A stretch of DNA of 7,217 bases from D37C17 sp964551815 (GTDB taxonomy: Bacteria; Fidelibacterota; Marinisomatia; SCGC-AAA003-L08; D37C17), in the NCBI GenBank assembly GCA_964551815.1, contig CAZKEL010000078.1, positions 1 through 7,217 on the forward strand, read 5' to 3'. Below are positions 1 to 7,126 of this stretch, piece by piece. The first letter of the stretch is position 1. Every line of letters starts with the position of its first letter. Made by a program: the position numbers and the translations under genes. The notes under the pieces are model-generated. The model was not told where the DNA came from. It saw nothing but the letters and a program-made list of their open reading frames with translations, and made no database searches.

Positions 1-1
1 A

Positions 2-2776
2 TCTCTTGGTGCCGCTTCAGACAATAACGGTGCATTTGTTATATTGGATGTGCCTATAGGAACATATACAGTGAGTTGCGATTATATAGGATATAGTGTA
101 TTAAAAATATCCAATATAACCGTGTCATCTGGTTTGACATCTATTCAAGATTTTAGTCTTCAAAAATCTACTATTGAAGGCGAAGTTGTAGAAGTAAGGG
201 CAGAAAAACCTCTGATCAATCTTACAGCGACTAATGTTGTAAGATCTATAACTGCTTCTGAACTTAGAGGTTTACCAACACGTAATGCATCTGCTTTTTA
301 TTCTTTACAACCGGGTGTCGTTAAGCAAAATGATGAAATTTATATACGTGGAAGTCGCTCTGATGAAGTTGACTATCAGCTCAATGGTGCTTCAACAAGA
401 AGTATGGTGGGCACAGATAATGTTATAAGTGTTATTCCAGAAGCACTCGAAGAGATTAAGGTTAATGCGGGTGGTTATGGTGCTGAACTTGGTGGGGCTA
501 ATGGCGGAATTATTCAGCAGACCTTACGTACTGGTGGAGAAAAGCTAGGTGTTTCATTATTAGCTGAAAATGAAACAAATTATAATAGATCAAACATAGT
601 TGCAACAGTTGGTGGACCCTTGCTGGGTGATAAAATAAGATACTTCTTAGCGTTAGATAATATGAGCACAGATGATTACAGCCCACAATATTTCTATGGT
701 GCTAAGTTTGATACACTTTATGATTCTGGAGATAGAGGTGGAAGTACATCCGATATGCAGGCTGTTAATTGGGATGATGCAACAGTGCCTGGTGGGCGCA
801 AACAGGAAAAGCTTGCCATAAATGGAACGGTTCAATTAGACTATAACCCTTTAATTCTTAAAATAGGGATTGCTAATACAACAAGTAAAAAAACAATAAA
901 TTCAACGCCTATTTATCACATGTTTAACCAAGATAGAGCCGCAGAAAGATCGGATCTAAATAGGCTATTGACCGCAAAAGCTTCTTATTTTATTGATAAA
1001 AATACTCTTGTGTCGGCGAACATATCCTCATTCCATTATAGTTACGATCAATATGATCCGAATTTTTCTCATGATTCATTTGATGATATAATGGCCTGGG
1101 GTAAGCAGCAGTCTGTGTTTGATGCTTTAAATGACACGACTATTGCAATGAGCTTTGATGGCGATTCCCCTGATCCATACGATTTTGCAGGTTTTGGTTT
1201 TGCAAGGCCGGGAGGAATTCGTACTGGATATTATACAAGAACACAGGGGTATACTGGTTTTGGTTTAGATCTTAAAGCACAGAGAGGAAATCATGAATTA
1301 AAAGCTGGTTTGGCAATGAAAAATTGGGAAATTAGATCGTACTCCCTTGGCTCATCAGCTATCTTATCATTAAATCAAGATGCCACTTTTAGTAATCTAA
1401 TTAATCCAGATTCAGCAGCCTACGATATGGTGGCTGCGGCAGTTAAATTAAGGCAGACAGGTGCATATAATTATGGATATGATGAATTCATGAATGAATC
1501 TGATGCTGAACCAAATGGACCTAAAAAGCCATCAGAAATGTCGGTATATTTTTCTGATAAAATTGAATTGAATGATATTGTTGTAAATGCTGGTTTCCGA
1601 TATGATCAATATACATCCGATATGTTCGCATTAGATAATCCTGCAAATCCAGCTTTTGATAGCGATACATATACTGTTGACAGCCTTAATAAAGCTGAAA
1701 CGAAATCTATCCTTCAGCCAAGATTAGGTTTAGCTTTCCCCGTATCGGACAAAACAGTTTTTCATTTGCAATATGGAAAATTTGCACAAATGCCTGATAT
1801 GAATAATGCATTTGAAAGTACTACATGGTTAGCGAGAACGTTTGGAGGCCAAAACTTTATTTCTGATCCTACAGGATTTGATTTTGATCCCATAATTACT
1901 ACTCAATATGAGATTGGTTTTAATCATCAATTTGCAGATAATGCTTCATTTGATCTTACTGCTTACTACAAAAACACAGAAGGTCAAATAACGATTGAAA
2001 GACAAGTTACTGAACTTGGCTCTAAGGCTGCTGACTATAACGTTTATGTAAATGGTGATTTTTCAGTAATAAGAGGTTTTGAAGCCACAGTCAAAACAAA
2101 TAGAGTAAATGGGGTGCAGGCTTTATTAAACTATACTCTAAGTGATGCAAAATCAACCAATTCAAATCCAAATGGCCAAGTATCATCTATAGAAAATGGC
2201 GAGGATCCTCCTACAGTAGTTAATCCAGTTATGTTTAATAATAAACATACGGGCTCAGTCATTTTAGATTACATCACATCAAGTTCTAATCTATTAACAG
2301 GTGGTTGGCATGTAAATTCATTGATTAATTTTAGTAGTGGTCATAATTATACCAGAGCTACTGGTAGTATGGGACAGAGAGATAGGGATGAAGGTGCTCT
2401 CCTTGTAGATAGTGATCCAAGATCAAGAACGCCACTTGAAGCATTGAACAGCTCAACTACACCTCCCTCCTATACTGTTGATATTCGACTAGAAAAAGCA
2501 TTACCATTTGGTGTGACAGCTTATACTTATGTTGAAAATATATTTGATAGGAGAAACATTATTAATGTTTATTATAGAACAGGTAATGCATCAGACGATG
2601 GATTTTTATCTGATGAATCCTTAAGCCAGGCTATAGTCGCGGCTCAAGGTCAGGAATATGCAAATATGTATGAAGCAGTAAATATAGATAATAGACAACA
2701 TTGGATTTCAGATCAAGGATATGACCTATATGGATCGCCTCGTCAAATCTTTATTGGACTCAGAGTAAATTTCTAA
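2..2776 (+). CDS. TonB-dependent receptor with carboxypeptidase-regulatory-like N-terminal domain, 5' end outside the window
   Basis: Outer-membrane active transporter, powered by TonB/ExbBD, for an unidentified substrate. The frame is open from base 2 and 924 residues are visible (numbered from there). The first codons, read SLGAASDNNGAFVILDVPIG, are the middle of a CarboxypepD-regulatory-like fold (to about residue 57), so the TTG at 44 is not the start; the signal peptide and first strands lie upstream. EVVEV at 61-65 sits where FCB receptors carry a TonB-box-like segment. The plug (about 70-175) has IRGSRSDEVDYQLNGA from residue 115 and YGAELGGANGG from 159, both typical. The rest is a beta-barrel with Asp/Asn-rich loops. 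Near the end are VDIRLEKAL (826-834) and the block ENIFDRRNIINVYYRTG, and it closes on RVNF with a terminal Phe, as outer-membrane barrels do. No SusD-like gene follows; the next gene starts 16 bases on, implying co-transcription. The family call is secure; the substrate is unknown. Confidence 0.93.
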   Translation, partial: SLGAASDNNGAFVILDVPIGTYTVSCDYIGYSVLKISNITVSSGLTSIQDFSLQKSTIEGEVVEVRAEKPLINLTATNVVRSITASELRGLPTRNASAFYSLQPGVVKQNDEIYIRGSRSDEVDYQLNGASTRSMVGTDNVISVIPEALEEIKVNAGGYGAELGGANGGIIQQTLRTGGEKLGVSLLAENETNYNRSNIVATVGGPLLGDKIRYFLALDNMSTDDYSPQYFYGAKFDTLYDSGDRGGSTSDMQAVNWDDATVPGGRKQEKLAINGTVQLDYNPLILKIGIANTTSKKTINSTPIYHMFNQDRAAERSDLNRLLTAKASYFIDKNTLVSANISSFHYSYDQYDPNFSHDSFDDIMAWGKQQSVFDALNDTTIAMSFDGDSPDPYDFAGFGFARPGGIRTGYYTRTQGYTGFGLDLKAQRGNHELKAGLAMKNWEIRSYSLGSSAILSLNQDATFSNLINPDSAAYDMVAAAVKLRQTGAYNYGYDEFMNESDAEPNGPKKPSEMSVYFSDKIELNDIVVNAGFRYDQYTSDMFALDNPANPAFDSDTYTVDSLNKAETKSILQPRLGLAFPVSDKTVFHLQYGKFAQMPDMNNAFESTTWLARTFGGQNFISDPTGFDFDPIITTQYEIGFNHQFADNASFDLTAYYKNTEGQITIERQVTELGSKAADYNVYVNGDFSVIRGFEATVKTNRVNGVQALLNYTLSDAKSTNSNPNGQVSSIENGEDPPTVVNPVMFNNKHTGSVILDYITSSSNLLTGGWHVNSLINFSSGHNYTRATGSMGQRDRDEGALLVDSDPRSRTPLEALNSSTTPPSYTVDIRLEKALPFGVTAYTYVENIFDRRNIINVYYRTGNASDDGFLSDESLSQAIVAAQGQEYANMYEAVNIDNRQHWISDQGYDLYGSPRQIFIGLRVNF

Positions 2777-2781
2777 ATTCT

Positions 2782-2787
2782 AAGGAG
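2782..2787 (+). promoter_or_regulatory. Shine-Dalgarno site for the large secreted protein gene
   Basis: AAGGAG lies 5 bases before the ATG at 2793, inside the 16-base gap after the receptor stop codon. It fixes the start of the next gene and shows that gene is translated independently within the same transcript. No promoter-like spacing is possible in so short a gap. Confidence 0.85.
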
Positions 2788-2792
2788 ATAGA

Positions 2793-5700
2793 ATGAATAA
2801 TAATTGTATAAAGTATATTACACCATTTATAGTAGCAACAATATTAATTGGCGCTGAAACCACTGATTCTAGAGATATAGAAAGGGAAAAATCATTTCTA
2901 CAGAGCATGAATATGCTGTTTAGGGGTAGTGGAAATAATGAAGATGTATTAGATATTAATACATTAACTACATGGGTAACGAAAGAAGGCTATTTCACCT
3001 ATGATGCTGACCCTACTCATACAAATGGATCATATTTAGATGAAGATGTGTCGGTAATATTTAGTCAGGGATTAGTATGGGGAGGCCTTTTGCCAGATGT
3101 TGGCGGCGCATCAGATGGAAGTGATACAACCTATGTGAAAGTTAATGGTAGCACCTATGCAAATGGACTTTCTGCAGGTGTGATTCTTGATAGTGGAATA
3201 GGTGATGACCCTGAAAATTATCAAGTGTGGAAAGTTAACCTTGCAGATAATAGTAATTGGTCAGATTGGCCAGCTGATAAAGGTGCTCCTTATGATGATG
3301 TAGATGGTGATGGTGTGTATAGTGCCACTGCTGATAAGCCTGGTTGGCCAGGAGCAGATCAAACAATATGGATTGTAGCAAATGATATAGGAAAAGATAT
3401 ATCGACTCCACCAAGCACAGCATTTGCAGGTTCAGACCCGATTGGAATTGAATACCAGCTTACTATGTGGGGTTATAATTTTCCATCAACTAATCCTCTC
3501 GGAAATATGAATTTTAAAAAGGCGCGAATTATTTATAAGGGATTACCAGACACATACACAAAATCTGATGGTACAGACACCACATATACAACAACGGGGA
3601 AAAATGCAACATTCGACAAATTTTATTTTGCACAATGGGGAGATCTAGATGTGGGAGATTATGGAGATGATTATGCTGGTTGTGATTTAGATTTATCACT
3701 TGGCTATAGCTATAATGGAAACTATACCGACGCAGTATATGATGCTGAGGGTCTTGGAACACCAGCTGTAGGGTTTGATTTTCTATATGACACTGGAGAT
3801 TTAGGTATGACTTCATTTGTCTACTATGCTGCAGGAACTGCTATTTCAGATGCTGATTTAGGTAGTTATTCTGGATCATTACAGTGGTATAATATATTTG
3901 AAGGAATGCTCCCAAGGCCAGCCTATCCTGATCAATCCCCCAATACAAATCCAGTTACGGGCGAAGAATCAGTATTTTGGTTAGATGGTGATCCCTTGAC
4001 AGGATCAGGGTGGATAGATGGTATGCAAATTCCACCTGGAGATCGTAGAATTGTAATGACTACAGGCCCATATACATTTGCTCTTGGTGATACTCTAGAT
4101 GTAGTTGTAGCCACAATAGGAGGTATGGGTACAAATAGTTTATCATCAATTACAGTACTGAAATACCATGATACATTTGCACAGTATGCATATGATCAGG
4201 AATTTAATTTACCATCTGCCCCTACAGCTCCTAGCGTAGTTAAAAGTGAATATGATAAAGAAGTTGTGCTGAATTGGGGTATGGACGCATCTGCTACTGC
4301 AGCTATTGAAGATGTATCAGTAAAAAACTTTGAATTTCAAGGCTATAATGTATATCAATATAGCAATTCTAGCGGATCTTCAAGTAAGATTGTGGCAACC
4401 TATGATAAGAAAGATCTTGTTCTAACAGTATTTGATAATCAGGTCGATGAAGAAACAGGATATGTAATAAATGTGCCGGTACAATTTGGAACAGATTCAG
4501 GTATCAGCAGAAGTATATCAATAAAAAATGATGCATTTACTGGCATGCCACTTTCAAATGGTTCAGACTATTATTTTGGTGTTAGTGCATATTCTACATA
4601 CACAGGAGCAGCAGCAGATGCGCCGCCTTTTGGTCAGCTTGAGTCCTCTGCTAAACCTCTTACTGTTAGGCCACAGGCCCCACCTCCAGGTACAGAGTAT
4701 AGTTCAACCTATGGTAGCGCTGTTACGACTACACACTCCTCTGGAGGTGCAACATCAAGCCCCGCTATTACTGTGGTAGCTCCTGATTCGTTAATTTCAA
4801 AAAGCTATACGATGTTTTTTAGTGAAGGTCCTGCAGATAGCATCTCAGTAGTGGAATCTGGCACTGATGCTGATGGAAACCCGATAGATGTTACAAATAA
4901 ATATTCATTTAATTATCAGTGGAATTTAATTGAGACTGTTGCAGGAGCATCACGTGGTGCTGCAGGTGATACAGTACTGAAAAATATGCCAATAAAGCCA
5001 GATCTTATTGATGATGGCAGCATTACTCCAACATATTATGGAGGCCTTGAGATATTTGTTGAAGGTGTTGTAAAAGGTGGATTTGGTGGATGGGACTATA
5101 GTGGTGACAGGTGGGTCAGTGGGGTTGATTGGGGAGGTGCAGGTTTATTTGGTGGATTAGACCTAGGTGCTAATTTCTTTGGATCAGATGTTGCTACAGC
5201 AGACCTTGTCCCTATAGATTGCGAATTTACAGATAAAGAATTTGCTACTGATCCATCAGGCTGGTCAGAAGGTTCAGTTTATAGAAGAGATAAAGGATAT
5301 GCTTATGAAGGCATTGGAAAAATACCTTTTAAGTGCTATGATATTTCGACAGGCACACCTAGACAGGTTAATGTATCATATGTTGAAATGGATCATGGTG
5401 ATGGAACAACAACAGCAAATCTGATTTGGGATATGGGTTGGGATGGCACAGCGTTCCACGCAGATGGGTATGGAGCAAGAGAATATATATTTATACATAA
5501 TACAGATTATAATGGTGGGGTAGATTATGCAACGAAGGATGGAACATCATCAGATGTTTTGTTTGCTATATGGCCAAAAGAAAGAGGGTCTAGAGGATAT
5601 TTGCATGCAGAATATACATTAAATATATTCCCAGCAATTGGTTTAAGTTCAGCTGATATTTTCACTTTTTCATCCACAGCCCCAACTGTAGGGGATGCTG

Positions 5701-6035
5701 ATTTAGTAAAGAAAGAAGTTGAAAAACTAAATGTCTTCCCAAATCCATATTATGGATATCATTCTAGTGAACAGTCTAGTGCTGATAAGTGGGTAAGGTT
5801 TAATCATATGCCGCAAAAGGCTACTGTACGTATTTTTAATGTTGGAGGTATAATGGTAAACATGTTGGAAAAGGATGATGAATCACAATACTTGAATTGG
5901 AATTTAAGAAATCGTGATGGATTGCCAGTAGCAAGTGGGATGTATTTTGCATATGTAGATATGCCAGATGTTGGAGTAGTAAAAACATTAAAGTTGGCAA
6001 TTATTCAAGAAGAACAAATACTTACTAGATATTAA
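2793..6035 (+). CDS. Large secreted surface protein with fibronectin-III-like middle and T9SS/FlgD-like C-terminal domain; function unknown
   Basis: 1080 residues. A Sec signal peptide (Lys7, hydrophobic 8-20, likely cut after IGA at 19-21) lacks a lipobox Cys, so this is not a lipoprotein. Residues about 50-460 form one large region with striking blocks: WPADKGAPYDDVDGDGVY (ending at 176, an Asp-rich loop like calcium-binding repeats), PGADQTIWIVAND, DLDVGDYGDDYAGCD (284-298), GSYSGSLQWYN and PPGDRR (414-419). From memory, similar blocks recur in uncharacterised large proteins of Ignavibacteria and Marinimicrobia. Residues 473-633 look fibronectin-III-like (VVLNW, GYNVYQYSN, YYFGVSAYS), followed by a Pro-rich linker. 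A Gly/Trp-rich patch covers about 757-795 and IPFKCYDISTG lies near 844-854. The C-terminal 100 residues begin LNVFPNPYYG (979-988) and include VRIFNVGG and RDGLPVASGMYFAYVD, as in type A sorting or FlgD-like Ig domains. Probably exported by T9SS and surface-held; the role is unknown. No catalytic motif was recognised. Confidence 0.88.
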   Translation: MNNNCIKYITPFIVATILIGAETTDSRDIEREKSFLQSMNMLFRGSGNNEDVLDINTLTTWVTKEGYFTYDADPTHTNGSYLDEDVSVIFSQGLVWGGLLPDVGGASDGSDTTYVKVNGSTYANGLSAGVILDSGIGDDPENYQVWKVNLADNSNWSDWPADKGAPYDDVDGDGVYSATADKPGWPGADQTIWIVANDIGKDISTPPSTAFAGSDPIGIEYQLTMWGYNFPSTNPLGNMNFKKARIIYKGLPDTYTKSDGTDTTYTTTGKNATFDKFYFAQWGDLDVGDYGDDYAGCDLDLSLGYSYNGNYTDAVYDAEGLGTPAVGFDFLYDTGDLGMTSFVYYAAGTAISDADLGSYSGSLQWYNIFEGMLPRPAYPDQSPNTNPVTGEESVFWLDGDPLTGSGWIDGMQIPPGDRRIVMTTGPYTFALGDTLDVVVATIGGMGTNSLSSITVLKYHDTFAQYAYDQEFNLPSAPTAPSVVKSEYDKEVVLNWGMDASATAAIEDVSVKNFEFQGYNVYQYSNSSGSSSKIVATYDKKDLVLTVFDNQVDEETGYVINVPVQFGTDSGISRSISIKNDAFTGMPLSNGSDYYFGVSAYSTYTGAAADAPPFGQLESSAKPLTVRPQAPPPGTEYSSTYGSAVTTTHSSGGATSSPAITVVAPDSLISKSYTMFFSEGPADSISVVESGTDADGNPIDVTNKYSFNYQWNLIETVAGASRGAAGDTVLKNMPIKPDLIDDGSITPTYYGGLEIFVEGVVKGGFGGWDYSGDRWVSGVDWGGAGLFGGLDLGANFFGSDVATADLVPIDCEFTDKEFATDPSGWSEGSVYRRDKGYAYEGIGKIPFKCYDISTGTPRQVNVSYVEMDHGDGTTTANLIWDMGWDGTAFHADGYGAREYIFIHNTDYNGGVDYATKDGTSSDVLFAIWPKERGSRGYLHAEYTLNIFPAIGLSSADIFTFSSTAPTVGDADLVKKEVEKLNVFPNPYYGYHSSEQSSADKWVRFNHMPQKATVRIFNVGGIMVNMLEKDDESQYLNWNLRNRDGLPVASGMYFAYVDMPDVGVVKTLKLAIIQEEQILTRY
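5727..6032 (+). other. C-terminal T9SS type A sorting-like / FlgD-like Ig domain of the large secreted protein
   Basis: Covers residues 979-1080. It starts with NVFPNP, the entry motif of Por secretion tails, then a strand with VRIFNVGG (the usual V.I.D..G position), then WNLRNRDGLPVASGMYFAYV, matching the W..R...G.PV.SG.Y pattern of FlgD-like Ig domains, and a closing strand VVKTLKLAIIQ. Unlike the best-known Bacteroidota tails, which stop at the last Lys-containing strand, this one runs on for EEQILTRY. In the known family this domain directs T9SS export and is removed or anchored at the surface. That it does so here is inference. Confidence 0.75.
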
Positions 6036-6052
6036 TCATAAATTATTTACAT

Positions 6053-6056
6053 GGAG
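6053..6056 (+). promoter_or_regulatory. Shine-Dalgarno site deciding the start of the PorV/PorQ-like gene
   Basis: GGAG lies 9 bases before the ATG at 6066. An in-frame ATG at 6051 overlaps this site and has no purine-rich site of its own: the bases just before it read aaattatttac. Translation from 6066 also begins with MKK and a clean signal peptide, while 6051 would prepend MESIN. The start at 6066 is therefore preferred. Confidence 0.75.
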
Positions 6057-6065
6057 TCAATTAAT

Positions 6066-7073
6066 ATGAAAAAATATATATTTATTACTATGATATTTGG
6101 GTTGCTTATAGCTCAAGGGGCAAAAAATGGTACAAGTGCTGCACCTGAATTAAATATTACACCCAGCGCACAATATCTAAGTGGGGGTGGAGCCGTTGCA
6201 GGAGGAAATGGTATGAACGCCAGTTATTGGAATCCTGCAGGCCTTGCACGTAATAGTAAATTTAATGCAGCATTTTCATACAGGAGTTATATAGCTGATA
6301 CGCAGTTAAATAACTTTGGTGTTTCAATGCCTATTTCGAATTTAGGAATTTTTGGCCTGAGCATAAGATCGCTTAGCTTTGGAGATATACCTATTACTAC
6401 TATTGCGAACGAGGATGGAACAGGAGAAACATTTTCTCCTAGCTTCTTCATTGCTGGATTAACTTATGCTAAAAAGATGAGCGATCGTATCAATGTTGGT
6501 CTTAATATGAATTATATAAGTGAAACAATTGACCTTGTAAGTTCGACAGGAATAAGTTATGATTTTGGCGTGCAATATGATAATTTTCTTGAAATTAATA
6601 ATTTAAATATTGGTGTAAGTATGAAAAATTTGGGATCAGGTATGCGATATGAAGGTTCAGGGCTAAATGTTCAGGCTGATGATGACTCAGACAGAGGTAA
6701 TTCATGGTATGCAGTAGCTACAACAGAGTCGGGTATGCCAACAATTGTTGATATGGGTTTTACATATAAGCCAATTGATAATTTGACAGTTGGATATACA
6801 TATCAAGAAAATAATTATGGACCTAATTTATCATGCATATTATTTAATTATGATGTTTCAATAGCTCAGGTTCGTTTTGGATATGTCTTATCTGAAGAGC
6901 AAAAAGGAGAGGATGGAGCGGCAGATCTTGAAAATATCTTTGCATCATATTCAATAGGTGCTTCCCTAGATCTTTCATCAATTCTTGGAAAAGGTATTAC
7001 TCTTGATTATGGATATATACCTGTTGAATATTTTGATGCCAATCAAATATTCTCAGTAAGATTTGGTTTGTAA
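6066..7073 (+). CDS. PorV/PorQ-family outer-membrane beta-barrel protein
   Basis: 335 residues from the preferred ATG at 6066. A Sec signal peptide (KK, then hydrophobic 4-16, cut near IAQGA) leads into the family's N-terminal signature: a Gly-rich stretch SGGGAVAGGNG and then YWNPAGLA (54-61), the hallmark of the PorV/PorQ (UPF0164-type) barrels. The remainder alternates amphipathic strands such as FGVSMPISNLGIFGLSI and INVGLNMNYISE with short polar turns, and ends in IFSVRFGL, a typical outer-membrane barrel terminus. Length fits the family. In Porphyromonas, PorV recognises the C-terminal signal of T9SS cargo and shuttles it to the attachment complex; PorQ is a related barrel. Its place 30 bases after a gene with a sorting-like C-terminal domain, and just before the terminator, suggests it handles that cargo. 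Many FCB genomes carry several paralogues, so it may be a dedicated version rather than the housekeeping PorV. Family membership is firm, exact role inferred. Confidence 0.88.
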   Translation: MKKYIFITMIFGLLIAQGAKNGTSAAPELNITPSAQYLSGGGAVAGGNGMNASYWNPAGLARNSKFNAAFSYRSYIADTQLNNFGVSMPISNLGIFGLSIRSLSFGDIPITTIANEDGTGETFSPSFFIAGLTYAKKMSDRINVGLNMNYISETIDLVSSTGISYDFGVQYDNFLEINNLNIGVSMKNLGSGMRYEGSGLNVQADDDSDRGNSWYAVATTESGMPTIVDMGFTYKPIDNLTVGYTYQENNYGPNLSCILFNYDVSIAQVRFGYVLSEEQKGEDGAADLENIFASYSIGASLDLSSILGKGITLDYGYIPVEYFDANQIFSVRFGL

Positions 7074-7093
7074 AATATTTTATAAATAAAAAT

Positions 7094-7125
7094 AAAAAAA
7101 CCCTGAATTTATTCGGGGTTTTTTT
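7094..7125 (+). terminator. Intrinsic terminator, probably bidirectional
   Basis: Seven A's (7094-7100) lead into the stem CCCTGAA (7101-7107), loop TTTA (7108-7111) and TTCGGGG (7112-7118), followed by seven T's (7119-7125). The core stem is 7 pairs with one T-G wobble, and the A and T runs could extend it to 14. It lies 20 bases after the PorV/PorQ-like stop codon, so it ends the operon. Because the A run becomes a U run on the other strand, it should also end transcription coming from the right. Confidence 0.92.
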
Positions 7126-7126
7126 A

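Noticed and set aside
44..46. TTG as the start of the receptor gene
   Set aside because: The frame is open back to base 2 and those codons encode the conserved middle of the regulatory domain; starting at 44 would remove the signal peptide and break the domain.
653..835. Minus-strand open frame inside the receptor gene
   Set aside because: Antisense shadow of a conserved barrel region with no recognisable protein features.
2793..2870. Lipoprotein signal on the large protein
   Set aside because: The only Cys near the N-terminus is residue 5, before the hydrophobic core; there is no lipobox at the cleavage site.
3235..4114. Three minus-strand open frames (3235-3423, 3529-3816, 3932-4114)
   Set aside because: Antisense shadows of the large protein gene, with His/Leu/Tyr-rich low-complexity translations and no independent support.
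4528..4779. Plus-strand overlapping frame inside the large protein gene
   Set aside because: It lies in another frame of a well-supported gene, and its Leu/Gln/His-rich translation is what a shifted reading of this codon pattern gives; no ribosome site was seen.
6051..6053. ATG at 6051 as the start of the PorV/PorQ-like gene
   Set aside because: It overlaps the GGAG site that serves the ATG at 6066 and has no upstream ribosome site; the later start gives a normal signal peptide.
7072..7081. AAAATATTTT palindrome after the PorV/PorQ-like stop codon
   Set aside because: A short AT-only palindrome is expected by chance in AT-rich intergenic DNA and is unrelated to the real terminator.
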